Below, in pieces: positions 1-8,738 of a stretch of 35,271 bases of DNA. The position numbers and the translations under genes are program-made. Every line of letters starts with the position of its first letter. Within the stretch, counting starts at the first letter, position 1. The stretch is from Pseudomonadota bacterium (GTDB lineage: Bacteria; Pseudomonadota; Gammaproteobacteria; Acidiferrobacterales; UBA6901): assembly GCA_021819085.1 (NCBI GenBank), contig JAKASJ010000003.1, forward strand, positions 1 through 35,271, in the 5' to 3' direction. A model generated the notes under the pieces. It had not been told where the DNA came from. It saw nothing but the letters and a program-made list of their open reading frames with translations, and searched no databases.

Positions 1-2
1 CT

Positions 3-89
3 TTCGAATGGAAATTCACGCGCCATGACCTTGAGGTGCTTCTCTCTAAAATCCAGGCGCACGAGCAAATGCTCGCCCAGGCTGCGTGA
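3..89 (+). pseudogene. 3' end of IS630-family transposase (cut by window edge)
   Basis: Only the last 28 codons are in the window, read in the frame that starts at base 3 and ending at the TGA at 87-89. The peptide begins FEWKFTRHDLEVLLSKIQ and ends AQAA. The aromatic-W-K/R-F-T-R-x-D-L pattern followed by a short helix is what I associate with the C-terminus of IS630-type DDE transposases. Whether the upstream part is intact cannot be seen. Downstream, the bases near 106-124 end in a TA dinucleotide, and IS630 elements duplicate TA on insertion, so the right end of the element is probably within about 35 bp of the stop. Typed as pseudogene only because it is partial here; it may be a complete element. 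Confidence 0.6.
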
Positions 90-571
90 GCAAATACGTC
101 ACCGAATTTATGGGCCAGGGTACTAAGTCCGCGATTCCGCGCAGTCATGGAGATCCGTCTTGCCCGCGAGATGCACCCAGCACTTCCGGGTCACAGTGCC
201 GGTGACGCCCGTGCCGCGTGTGAGCGCTGTTCGGGGCGCGTTCGGCGTTTCCGCGCATGGCGCGGACCGGCCTTCCCGTTGCTGATTCTCTGGGCTCACG
301 TTCAGACGCTGCTGCGGATGTGTCAGTCCCGCAGGTCGGTATCCGGCTCCATCTTTGCCGGGTTCGGAAAAGCGGATAACCCCGCCTGATTTGGTGAAAA
401 CTGGAGGTGTTGGATGGGGAAACGACTGGCTCGGACGCCTGTGCAGGAGTTCCGGGTGCATGCCATCAATCTGTTGCTGAGGAAAACTCTCTCCGATCCC
501 GGAGCGCCACGGCATCGATCGATCTTGCCAAGAACGTCCGGTATCGGGGTATTCAGGGTTTGGCGCTGGCA
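90..571. other. Non-coding stretch between IS630 end and tamA
   Basis: About 480 bases with open frames on both strands, but none has convincing protein character, an RBS or a recognisable family. A frame continuous with tamA is open back to a GTG at 407, giving a 55-residue N-terminal extension ahead of a good signal peptide; I consider that extension untranslated. The first part probably holds the right inverted repeat of the IS element, and the rest should contain the tamA promoter, which I cannot pick out with confidence. Confidence 0.5.
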
Positions 572-2338
572 ATGGACGGACACGGTCCGTTCTTGAAACC
601 GCGATGGACAACCCTTGTCCGCGGGTTGCTCCTGGTCTGGGGGGTACTGACGGTGTCCGCGACGCCGGCGGCCGAATTGCGTTTCCAGATCACCGGGGCT
701 CCGGATGCCCTGCGTGCCCGCCTTGAGCAAGGCATGCCGCCGGCGCCGCTAGCCAAGCCTCTTACAGGGCTCAGCGATGCCCAGATGGCGGCAGCTCTCC
801 GCCTGCGCCAGGCCCTGGAGGCCTATGGGTATTATGATGCCCGCTGGCAGGAGCATGTTGTGCGAAAGGAAGACGATTACATCCTGACATTTGCGCTGGA
901 GCTTGGCCCGCGCATTCTCGTGCGGAACGTCGACCTGCACGCGCAGGGGCCGGGCAGTGACCTTCCGGTCCTGCGCCAGTTGTTCGCGACGTTCCCGCTG
1001 CGGCACGGAGAGCCTCTCGACCAGCCCCTCTATGATGACTGGAAGACCAGCACGCTGGATGCCCTTCATGCGGAAGGTTACGCCAAGGCTGATTTTTCCC
1101 GTCACGAGATCCTGATCAACCGAAAGGAACACTGGGCAGACATCTTGCTCACTGTGAACAGCGGCAGCCGTTATCGTTTCGGAGAGGTCAGTTTCCAGGG
1201 AGCGGAGACCTATCCGCGCCGTTTCCTCACCCGCTATCTGGACTTCAGCCCCGGTGATTGGTACAGCCCTGACCGGTTAGCGCGAACCCAGGCTAATTTC
1301 CGCAACGCCGACAGATTTTCGGTAATCGCCGTTTTGCCTGACCTACGGAAGGTCAAGGATGGGCGTATACCGGTCACCGTAATGCTGAAGCCCCTCCGGC
1401 CAAAGCGACTTAAGATGGGCGTGGGCTACAGTTCGGACCTGGGTGTCAACCTCGGGCTGGGCTACGACGATTACAACGCCTTCCGTCGCGGCCAGCATTT
1501 GCATCTGTCAGTGACGCTGGCCCAGCGCACCCTGGATTTGGCCACCAGTTACATATGGCCGGTAGGGGATCGTCTCGGATCCCAGTATATCGTGCAGGCT
1601 AGCTACCGGAATCTGGATCTCATTCCATATAGTGCCGACGTCTTCGATACCGGTTTCGGACGCGACTGGCATATGGGGGGTGGTGCCAACCTCGGGGCGC
1701 TCCTGTCCTACCAGACTATTACCTATAGTATTGGCGGAGTGTCCGGCCGGGGACGCTTCATCATTCCTTCCCTGCGTTACTCGGTGCAGGGCTTTCCCAA
1801 CCCGGTACGTCCCGTGGAAGGGTATTCCTGGGGTGCCGTCATCCAGGGCGGAGCGCGGACGCTGGCCAGCGACGCGGATTTCGCGCAGATGCACGTGCAT
1901 GGAGTATGGCGCCATCTCGTGAGCACCGAATGGGGCGTGGGGCTGCAGGGCGAGGCCGGGGCCACCTGGTTGCCAGGGTCCATTGACCGTTTGCCGCCCA
2001 CCCTGCGCTATTTCGCCGGCGGCCAGGGCACCTTGCCGGGTTATTCCTTTCTCTCCCAGGGGCCGGAGCTGAACGGCGTGGTGGTGGGCGGGCGTGACCT
2101 TCTGGTGGTTGGCGCGGAAGTGGAACGGTTCATCGGGAGGGACTGGGGCATTGTTGCTTTTTATCACGCCGGGAATGCATTCGATGGTTTCGCTCGGTTC
2201 CCTGTCCTTCAGGACGTGGGGGTGGGCGTGCGCTGGTATTCGCCGTTCGGTCCGGTACGTCTGGATATCGCACACCCGTTGATCGGTCCGAGCGCGCCAT
2301 TTGCACGCGTGGTCTTTTCCGTGGGAGTCACCCTGTGA
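572..2338 (+). CDS. tamA: TamA, Omp85-family outer-membrane assembly protein
   Basis: Outer-membrane subunit of the translocation and assembly module, which with TamB helps insert some outer-membrane proteins and autotransporters. From the ATG at 572 the product is 588 residues, close to E. coli TamA (577). Residues 1-34 form a signal peptide with a hydrophobic core and a TPAA cleavage context. Residues about 35-270 fit three POTRA domains, and about 280-588 a 16-strand barrel that ends in alternating hydrophobic residues. Conserved pieces include GVGYSSDLGVNLGLGY and GVGVRWYSPFGPVRLDIAHP. The Omp85 VRG[FY] motif is altered: GGQGTLPGY replaces the usual GGDxSVRGY, with Pro489 (codon 2036-2038) in place of arginine. 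The frame is open to 407, but the ATG at 572 starts the signal peptide directly. The stop overlaps the tamB start, so the two are translationally coupled. Confidence 0.93.
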   Translation: MDGHGPFLKPRWTTLVRGLLLVWGVLTVSATPAAELRFQITGAPDALRARLEQGMPPAPLAKPLTGLSDAQMAAALRLRQALEAYGYYDARWQEHVVRKEDDYILTFALELGPRILVRNVDLHAQGPGSDLPVLRQLFATFPLRHGEPLDQPLYDDWKTSTLDALHAEGYAKADFSRHEILINRKEHWADILLTVNSGSRYRFGEVSFQGAETYPRRFLTRYLDFSPGDWYSPDRLARTQANFRNADRFSVIAVLPDLRKVKDGRIPVTVMLKPLRPKRLKMGVGYSSDLGVNLGLGYDDYNAFRRGQHLHLSVTLAQRTLDLATSYIWPVGDRLGSQYIVQASYRNLDLIPYSADVFDTGFGRDWHMGGGANLGALLSYQTITYSIGGVSGRGRFIIPSLRYSVQGFPNPVRPVEGYSWGAVIQGGARTLASDADFAQMHVHGVWRHLVSTEWGVGLQGEAGATWLPGSIDRLPPTLRYFAGGQGTLPGYSFLSQGPELNGVVVGGRDLLVVGAEVERFIGRDWGIVAFYHAGNAFDGFARFPVLQDVGVGVRWYSPFGPVRLDIAHPLIGPSAPFARVVFSVGVTL

Positions 2339-5300
2339 GACGGGTCTCAGTCTTTGCCTTGCTCGGCCTGTCTTTGTCGGTGGCGGGCTGGGCCGGGCAC
2401 TGGTTGTTTTTCACTCCTGCAGGGGCACTTTGGACTGTGGAGCGTGTCCCCGGACTGGAGGTCACGGCTTTGCGGGGCAGCCTGGCGGGCCCCTTGGATC
2501 TGCGGGGACTGCAGTGGCGCGCAGGATCGAAGTGGCTGGCGATCGATCGTCTCAATCTTGACTGGTCACCAGTAGCCTTATTGCACGGACAGGTGCTGGT
2601 GAAAACGCTGCGAATGAGTGGCGTGGACATCCATCTGATATCGTCACCGAAACCTGCGTCGGTACCGGATCTTTCCCTGCCTCCCTTACCCCTGTGGTCG
2701 CGCATCTTGCGTGTGCGGATCGGGCACCTGGATCTTGCGCAGTTGACATGGTGGAAGGGGCAACAGCAGCAGTTCGGATTGCGACGCTTCTCGGGCGATC
2801 TGGCATGGAACAGCGGATGCCTGCGCTCGAGACATTTTCGTTTGGCTTTGCCGGAAGGGGGAGTGGAAGGGTCCCTGGATCTGGGATGGACCGCGCGCAG
2901 TCTGCAAAGCTCCGGTACCTGGACTATGCGTGGCACGCGGACTGCCTGGAGCATCGACTGGAAGCCCGGTTTGGCGGGCGTCATCATGGGGGGGCCTGTA
3001 GCGGTCCGCGTGGAAGGCAGCATGCCCATGACTGTCACGGCAGATCTTCTGCTGGAGCGGCATGTGCTCCGGCTGCGCAATGCGCGCGTGGCGATGCCCC
3101 GGTTGGGCCGGCCAGTCCTGGTAGATGCCGTGCTTTCTCTTGGCCCTTCTTCGCAACCGTACCGTCTGGGCCTGCACGTGAAGGAGCTTTACTTTACGGA
3201 CTGGCCCAAGCCTGCCCCTGCCGGACCCTATGCCGTGGATCTGCAACTGGCAGGAAGCCCTCAGGCCTACCAGGGGGATCTGGAGTTTCAAGCGCCGAAG
3301 GCTAATTGGCGGCTTGCCGGGCTTCTTGCAGGGAACAAAGCGGGGGTCCGGATTGCCGATCTTTCCGGCACGCTGCTGGGAGGGCGTTCGACTGGAGGAT
3401 GGCTGGAACTGGCCTGGCGCCCCAGCCTGCGCGTCACCGCAAGTCTTGCCCTCGCTGGGTTGAGTCCGGAGGTCCTGCTGCCGCATATGCACGGTGACTT
3501 GAATGGCACCCTGGGGCTGCTGTTGGCAAAAGAGGTCGGCGGATTGGGCGGGAATCTGACTCTGGACCTCGGCCCCAGCCGTATTTATCGGCAGAACCTG
3601 CAGGGTCGGGTCCAGCTAAGCTTCGCGCCGCGGGTATTCCGGGTGGATGCTCTGGACCTCAGAGGTCCTGGCCTGAGTTTGAGTGCCGCTGGAGTATTGG
3701 GACGGCGCATCGCCTTTACCGCCCGGGTCTCTCGGTGGGCCGATATTCTTCCAAAGCTGCAGGGGGAAAGCCGCGTCTCGGGCTGGATGGCCTACGCCAG
3801 CGGGCGCTGGCTGGGGCAAATTGAGGGTGAGGGGCATGGCCTCGGTTTCGATGCGTATCGGGCGGCGGCCTTGCATCTTGCTGCCGCATCGGAGGCGGAC
3901 GGCCAGGCCAGGTTGAATCTGAAGGCTCAGGGAGTGCGGGTTGCCGGTCAAGAAATCTCCCTGGATGCCCGGGCCCAGGGTGCGCTGGCCGCCTTCGACA
4001 GCCGTATCGAGATCCGCTGGCGGGACGATACGGTACGCCTCGCCGCCAAGGTATCGCGCGATGCGGCCGCATGGAACGTCGCCCTGCAGCATCTGGAGAT
4101 CGAGGGCCAGCACGTCGGCCGCTGGGGTCTGACCGCGCCTGCCCGGATCGGCTGGCAAAGTGGACGTCTCGCAGTCTCAACGGTGAGCCTTGCCGACGGG
4201 CAAGGGGCCAGCGTCCGTATGGGAGGCCAGTGGGACTTTCCCGACCAGAAAGGGCAAGGATCATTGCAGGTCGGTGCGTTGCCACTGAACCTGGTCGACG
4301 CTTCGGGAGCGGTGCAGCTGAGGGGGCGGGCCGATATCGATCTCGTCGCCCGCTGCACGGCGTTCTGCACCGCGGATGGAGACGCCCGCTTGCGGGGGGG
4401 CATGTTCACCTGGCGTCAGCCGGACCGAGCACTCCAGATTCCCATATCCTCCTGGACCATGCGTTTGAATGCGGCGCCCAAGGCGCTCAGTGTCGTAAGC
4501 CGACTGAATATGGCAAAGGGTTTTGGTACCGCACGGGCGACGGTAACTTTGCCCATCACCCTCGGTATTCCCTTCCAATGGCCGCCGACGGGTCCGGTGC
4601 AGGGAAAGTTTCTTTTCAACGTCGGGCACCACAGGCCGGCAGCCACCCCGCTACGCGGCGTGACCGTGGGTCCCGGCTGGCAACTCGGCGCCAATCTGCA
4701 GCTTGCTGGAACCTGGGAGCATCCAGCGTGGAGCGGCAGCGCAGACTTGAAGGACGCCGCCCTCTACGTCCCGCAGGCCGGCATTTCGGTGACCGGGATC
4801 GGTGCGCAGTTTCGCGCGCAAGGTAACCAAGTGACCATCAGCCAATTTCAGGCGAGCTCGGGGACGGGGAGCATCGGTGGGCAGGGGGTGGTCGCTCTGT
4901 CCGGTTTTGCCCCGTCCCATTACCGGATGCAGGTGACCGGCAAGGATTTCTCCGTCCTCAATCTTCCGGAAGTCACCGCTGCGGTGGCACCGAACATCCT
5001 CATAGAGGGGGATCGACGGCGCATCAGCATCACAGGAGACGTGGCCGCCGACCAGTTGCGCATCCTGGGCAGCCAGATCGGTGGTGTGCGTCCGAGCAGG
5101 GACGTGGTGTTCGCGAAAGCTCCGGCAGAGTCCGGCAGGGGGCCTGCCCTCGACGTCAGCTTGCGTGTGGCCCTGGGCGATGATGCCAAGATCATCATGG
5201 GTGGTCTGCAATCCGGTCTGCAGGGACAGTTTCAGGTCGGAGTCAAGGATGGGCAGCCGCCCCAGCTGGAAGGGACGCTGCATATGGTCAACGGCAGCTA

Positions 5301-5886
5301 TCAGGTCTATGGGAAGAACCTGAAATTCAGCCGTGGCGTAATCCGCTTTCACGGGCCACCGAATCTCGCGGCGTTAGATGTCCTGGCCCTGCGCCGCATC
5401 GCTGCCACCGGCCTTGCGCCGAGTCAGCAGAGTGTCCAGGTGGGGGTGCAGGTGACCGGGACCCTTCAGTCACCCCAGGTGCGACTCTACTCGGTGCCTG
5501 CCATGTCCGACACGGACGTTCTTTCCTATCTGATCTTCGGCTATCCAGCCAGCGGACTGCAGAGCCAGAACACCCTCCTCGCCGCGGCGGCCAGCCAGCT
5601 CTTCTCCGCCACCCAGGCGACCTTGTTCCGGCAACGACTTTTGGGCGGGGCGGGCCTCGCCAACATCGGTGTCGATTCCACGGGCACCCAGGGGCTTACC
5701 GGCACCATGATTACCCTGGGCCGTTATCTGACGCCGGGTCTGTACGTCAGCATTGGCCAATCCATTTTTGGTGCCGGTACCGTGGCGCGCTTGCGTTACC
5801 GTCTGAGCCGTTCGGTTGAGCTGCAGACGGAGGGCGGTACCGTCGGCAGCGGCGTAAACTTATATTACCGGATTGATTTGCCCTGA
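2335..5886 (+). CDS. tamB: TamB, translocation/assembly module inner-membrane protein (DUF490)
   Basis: Large periplasm-spanning partner of TamA, in the AsmA-like bridge-protein group that is also implicated in phospholipid transport to the outer membrane. It has 1183 residues (E. coli 1259). A GTG start overlaps the tamA stop (GTGA). Residues about 4-24 form a single signal-anchor helix; the rest is beta-rich and repetitive, as expected of the long hydrophobic groove. The C-terminal 330 residues carry the conserved TamB domain, including MSDTDVLSYLIFGYP (about residues 1056-1070) and a terminal segment GSGVNLYYRIDLP ending in alternating hydrophobic residues. tamA-tamB adjacency is the classical order and supports both calls. 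No frameshift or truncation is seen. Confidence 0.93.
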   Translation: MRRVSVFALLGLSLSVAGWAGHWLFFTPAGALWTVERVPGLEVTALRGSLAGPLDLRGLQWRAGSKWLAIDRLNLDWSPVALLHGQVLVKTLRMSGVDIHLISSPKPASVPDLSLPPLPLWSRILRVRIGHLDLAQLTWWKGQQQQFGLRRFSGDLAWNSGCLRSRHFRLALPEGGVEGSLDLGWTARSLQSSGTWTMRGTRTAWSIDWKPGLAGVIMGGPVAVRVEGSMPMTVTADLLLERHVLRLRNARVAMPRLGRPVLVDAVLSLGPSSQPYRLGLHVKELYFTDWPKPAPAGPYAVDLQLAGSPQAYQGDLEFQAPKANWRLAGLLAGNKAGVRIADLSGTLLGGRSTGGWLELAWRPSLRVTASLALAGLSPEVLLPHMHGDLNGTLGLLLAKEVGGLGGNLTLDLGPSRIYRQNLQGRVQLSFAPRVFRVDALDLRGPGLSLSAAGVLGRRIAFTARVSRWADILPKLQGESRVSGWMAYASGRWLGQIEGEGHGLGFDAYRAAALHLAAASEADGQARLNLKAQGVRVAGQEISLDARAQGALAAFDSRIEIRWRDDTVRLAAKVSRDAAAWNVALQHLEIEGQHVGRWGLTAPARIGWQSGRLAVSTVSLADGQGASVRMGGQWDFPDQKGQGSLQVGALPLNLVDASGAVQLRGRADIDLVARCTAFCTADGDARLRGGMFTWRQPDRALQIPISSWTMRLNAAPKALSVVSRLNMAKGFGTARATVTLPITLGIPFQWPPTGPVQGKFLFNVGHHRPAATPLRGVTVGPGWQLGANLQLAGTWEHPAWSGSADLKDAALYVPQAGISVTGIGAQFRAQGNQVTISQFQASSGTGSIGGQGVVALSGFAPSHYRMQVTGKDFSVLNLPEVTAAVAPNILIEGDRRRISITGDVAADQLRILGSQIGGVRPSRDVVFAKAPAESGRGPALDVSLRVALGDDAKIIMGGLQSGLQGQFQVGVKDGQPPQLEGTLHMVNGSYQVYGKNLKFSRGVIRFHGPPNLAALDVLALRRIAATGLAPSQQSVQVGVQVTGTLQSPQVRLYSVPAMSDTDVLSYLIFGYPASGLQSQNTLLAAAASQLFSATQATLFRQRLLGGAGLANIGVDSTGTQGLTGTMITLGRYLTPGLYVSIGQSIFGAGTVARLRYRLSRSVELQTEGGTVGSGVNLYYRIDLP

Positions 5887-6223
5887 ATCAGTAATATTCC
5901 AATGTCGTTCGGTCGACATGTAGCCCCACGATTCGCGCAGACTGTGCGGAGATGGCGGTTGTATTGCCGGCATACGATGGCGTTGACAGATATGTCCGAA
6001 GAAGTTGGCGCGATACTTCATCCTTTACCACAGGGATCATTTCCGGACCGTGAATCGAGGCGACATCCTGATTTATTGCGTCGATGCGCCGCGCGCGGGC
6101 AACTTCCCGCAGAAAAAAATAATCAACAGCATTTTATACCTTGCTCGCTCGCGAACAGGTGTGAAAGCGTTCCGCATGTTGATTTTGATATCCTGCGACC
6201 AGCACGCTTGGTGACGTCTGGCC
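5887..6223. other. Intergenic stretch after tamB
   Basis: Holds no gene I can support. Short plus-strand frames (5902-6255 and 6005-6214) lack an RBS and protein character. The middle part (about 6100-6230) is clearly AT-richer than the flanking tam genes. No convincing intrinsic terminator for tamB was found. Decayed or acquired DNA is possible. Confidence 0.4.
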
Positions 6224-6442
6224 TCAATATTCGTCCGTTGGGTTATCCAGGGTAACTCTGAATCCCTGTTCCGGATGCTGAATGGGGATGTCTATGTATG
6301 CCTGGCGCGTAGCATCGGACTCGAAGTAGATCGTCAGGTTGTTGGTGGCGGTTCCTTCGATTAAATACGGTTGAGCTTGAGGATTTTCGATGCTGAATCC
6401 GGTTACCGGGTCCGTTGTGCTGACGCTGTGGGACTCGTTCAT
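6224..6442 (-). CDS. Small acidic protein of unknown function
   Basis: A 72-residue protein rich in Asp, Glu, Thr and Asn, with no signal peptide, membrane helix or cysteine. The middle reads TNNLTIYFESDATRQAYIDI, a strand-helix-strand-like pattern, so it may be a small folded domain. I chose the ATG at 6440-6442 (MNESHSV) because a GGAG Shine-Dalgarno at 6453-6456 lies 10 bases upstream. An in-frame ATG at 6455-6457 would give five more residues (MESKI) but would put that SD inside the gene. It stands alone on the minus strand facing the tamB end. I do not recognise the family. The clean RBS and protein-like composition make it a probable real gene. Confidence 0.6.
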   Translation of the reverse strand: MNESHSVSTTDPVTGFSIENPQAQPYLIEGTATNNLTIYFESDATRQAYIDIPIQHPEQGFRVTLDNPTDEY

Positions 6443-6838
6443 AATCTTACTCTCCATTAGGGCAGATGCTCTTTGGGACGACGCAGTGGTGTCGGCGGTG
6501 GCCTGTTTCTCTAAGTCTTAACGATTTCCTTAGCCGGCACGAAGCACCGATGTCACGGCAAACTGGTCAGCAAATTGGATGGGATAATTCGATTTTGATG
6601 CTCGTCGAATTGCATCAACACATATCTGCGAACTTGTCAGCCATCATCCCCACGTGCCTCAGGCGAGGCTGTACGCTACCGCACATTCAGTCAAAAAATA
6701 TTCCCATGAAATCACTTTCGCTCATCAAATCACGCCTCAGATGTGGCCGGTTTCATCAGCGGATCTAACGAGATGAGCAATCTGTAGTCGCCTGACCTTA
6801 CTCCAGAAAGCGCAGCACCACGGCCCTCTCGGCAAGTT
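6443..6838. other. Intergenic stretch upstream of the small acidic gene
   Basis: About 400 bases of lower GC than the surroundings. The plus frame 6466-6768 and the minus frame 6730-6939 have no RBS or recognisable protein features. The minus-strand promoter of the small acidic gene should lie here, but no clear -35/-10 pair stands out. Confidence 0.4.
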
Positions 6839-7115
6839 TCAGTAGTGCTCATGGGAGAAGTGCTGCACGATACGGGAGATGAAGTTGTAGCGTGTGCCGG
6901 TGACCACCGAAAAAACGGTCGCACCGGCCGTCGCGACAAAGGCCTCAGGCACAGTGAACCTACCCAGTTTGTTTGCCATAAATATCGATCCCAGCCGTCC
7001 GATTAGGCTCAAGTCCCGCTGGAATCGCGCCTCCCGGCCAAGACCCAGAACACGTTGGACAATGCCGTGTCATCCAGTCTATTGCCCGAGGGCTCAAGGT
7101 GATAGTCTAAGCAGC
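6839..7115 (-). pseudogene. Frameshifted gene remnant, family not recognised
   Basis: Reading leftward on the minus strand, protein-like sequence continues across more than one frame. One frame gives YHLEPSGNRLDDTALSNVFW then VLAG (about 7098-7030). A second picks up at about 7029 as EARFQRDLSLIGRLGSIF, then MANKLGRFTVPEAFVATAG, and ends VTGTRYNFISRIVQHFSHEHY before the TGA at 6839-6841. The two join perfectly if one G is restored in the GGG run near 7026-7030. A further shift near 7098-7102 would connect upstream residues FGLVTKKTGITELLLRLSP. The longest piece starting with ATG is only 46 codons (6839-6979). I infer the decayed 3' end of a gene, possibly truncated by the rearrangement that brought in the neighbouring orphan. 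Family unknown. Confidence 0.4.
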
Positions 7116-7154
7116 AGTTCCGTAATCCCGGTTTTTTTGGTCACCAGGCCGAAC

Positions 7155-7472
7155 ATGCCGAATCTTGCCGACACAGTGCGCCGATTCGACGCACAGAATC
7201 CTATCAATGCCAATGCCGTAATCATCGACGGCAAAATGGACAATGGCCATGCCTGTCGACTGGTCGACAACACCGGTGACATCGACCGCCGGACGCTGGA
7301 GGAGTTGCTGCGTGCACTCATTCTTGAGAGACGTTTTGGCGGTGCCGGACTGTCGCCGGCGGGCGGGAATACGGTAACCATCGGGGCCCCGCAGTACGGC
7401 CATATCCAGATCGGAGAAAGGCTGTACCGGTTGCTGGTCTTTCCCTATGAGGCACGCATCGAGCAGTTCTGA
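7155..7472 (+). CDS. Orphan hypothetical protein
   Basis: A 105-residue frame from the ATG at 7155, beginning MPNLADTVRRFDAQNPINAN and ending LVFPYEARIEQF. The codons favour G or C at third positions like neighbouring real genes, and the peptide alternates strands and amphipathic helices (for example DRRTLEELLRALILERRF). There is no signal peptide or membrane segment. The RBS is weak. The frame stays open upstream to 6894, but that part lies opposite the gene remnant and does not look coding. I do not recognise the family. A minus-strand frame across the same bases (7107-7403) uses the mirrored codon phase and is probably a shadow. Confidence 0.5.
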   Translation: MPNLADTVRRFDAQNPINANAVIIDGKMDNGHACRLVDNTGDIDRRTLEELLRALILERRFGGAGLSPAGGNTVTIGAPQYGHIQIGERLYRLLVFPYEARIEQF

Positions 7473-7595
7473 AAGCCCGCCAATCCCTCGGCTGGCCCGT
7501 ACCGCGCAAACAGGCTGCCCGGACCAGCATCCCCTTCAATGGAACTGTAATGCCGCAGCGATGGCATGGGGCGCGTGTCGTTCGGTCGACGGCCG

Positions 7596-8624
7596 TCAGT
7601 GCCTGAACCGTGCGGGTGTCGCAGGGCGTTCGGTGTGCGGAAGCGGGAGTTCACTCCGCCTGTCCACGCCCTGACGGATTTCGATTTCAGCCAGAGTTTT
7701 CCTGTAGGTAGCCACCAGCGGTCCACCCAGGGTAATGGCGTGGTGTGCCGCCTCCGCCGCCTCGGCAAGGTGGCCTTCGTCGGCCAGTATCTGCGCAAGA
7801 TTGTTGTATGCGATGCCCGAACCAGGATGCAGACGCGCCGCGTTCCGGTAGGCATCTTCGGCGCCAGGGAAGTCCTTCAGTGCGTAGCATGTATTGCCCA
7901 TTCCGATCTCGGCGACCAGACTGTCTGGCCAGCGCCGCAACGCAGTGGCGTAGGCGACGCGTGCCTCGCGGAAGTGTCTCAGCCGCTCCAGGGCGGCCAC
8001 GGCCCTGAGATAGGGCCCCTTTTGAACAGTGGCCGGCAGGCGGTCTGGTGGCAGGACCAGCAGGCCCCAGTCCCCGCTGCGCGCCCAGGTGCGTTCGAAC
8101 AGGCCGAGCGGCATCCTCTGGCGGGCAATCTCGCCGGAACGCAGAACAATCTCATCGGCGGCCACGTTCACGTCAACCGCGACGGCATAATGCCATACCG
8201 GGTACCAGCTCAGTCCTAGGTTCTCCAGGATGACCACTGGATTGCCAGCGCCGAGCTCGTCCAGAAGCGATGGCAGGCCAGGCTGGATGACGTAGGCAAT
8301 ACGTCCGCTGCGCCGCGCCGCAGCCACCAGCTCGATTTGCAGACTGCCCTTGCGCTTCGGCAGATAGACTTCAGGGGTCAGCTGGTCCGGCGTGACCCGG
8401 ACCCCCGCCCAGTTGAGCGCCATCGCAAGGGAGGCCGGGCCGCACTGGTATGCCTTCTGCGGGAAAAATGGAACACCGCTGACATGGCTGATTTCGTGGC
8501 CGAACTGTGCGCTGGCGCGCACGCTGTCCGTCTGGGGCGTAGTGGCGCACCCGGACAGAAGTGCGATGAGTGCGAGACCGCCCGCAGCCCGACGACGGAG
8601 GGAACCCGTCGGGAGCGCGACCAT
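7596..8624 (-). CDS. PA2778-type C39-like cysteine peptidase lipoprotein with TPR repeats
   Basis: A 342-residue predicted lipoprotein. Residues 1-26 are a lipoprotein signal ending in lipobox LLSGC (Cys26). Residues about 45-200 are a papain-like, C39-type peptidase domain: catalytic Cys61 in QCGPASLAMAL and His145 in WHYAVAVDV. Residues about 210-315 contain TPR-like helices (ALERLRHFREARVAYATALR and later repeats). This architecture matches the Pseudomonas PA2778 family, whose substrate is unknown to me. The ATG at 8622-8624 starts the signal peptide directly; an upstream TTG at 8727-8729 would add 35 residues and spoil it. It lies just downstream of the PA2779-type gene on the same strand, so the pair probably forms an operon. 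Expected location is the periplasmic side of a membrane. Confidence 0.85.
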   Translation of the reverse strand: MVALPTGSLRRRAAGGLALIALLSGCATTPQTDSVRASAQFGHEISHVSGVPFFPQKAYQCGPASLAMALNWAGVRVTPDQLTPEVYLPKRKGSLQIELVAAARRSGRIAYVIQPGLPSLLDELGAGNPVVILENLGLSWYPVWHYAVAVDVNVAADEIVLRSGEIARQRMPLGLFERTWARSGDWGLLVLPPDRLPATVQKGPYLRAVAALERLRHFREARVAYATALRRWPDSLVAEIGMGNTCYALKDFPGAEDAYRNAARLHPGSGIAYNNLAQILADEGHLAEAAEAAHHAITLGGPLVATYRKTLAEIEIRQGVDRRSELPLPHTERPATPARFRH

Positions 8625-8738
8625 ATCGCGCACCGAAGCGGGCCTTGTCCCGTACTGCAAACGTCTGTCCTGGCCGGCCATATCCAACGCGTTTGGCTGA
8701 CCGCCTGACCCGCAGCCGTCTGTGCCCAAAGTGCCCAG

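Noticed and set aside
123-611. Minus-strand open frame of 162 codons upstream of tamA
   Set aside because: No RBS, Pro/Arg/Ser-rich shadow-like composition, and it overlaps the tamA signal-peptide coding region.
2328-3492. Long minus-strand frames inside tamB
   Set aside because: Arg/Pro-rich antisense shadows of an intact DUF490 gene.
5904-7590. The 14-base sequence GTCGTTCGGTCGAC occurs at 5904-5917 and 7577-7590, bracketing the accessory stretch
   Set aside because: It could be read as direct repeats from an insertion, but one 14-base repeat in 35 kb is expected by chance, it contains the palindrome GTCGAC, and there is no integrase nearby.
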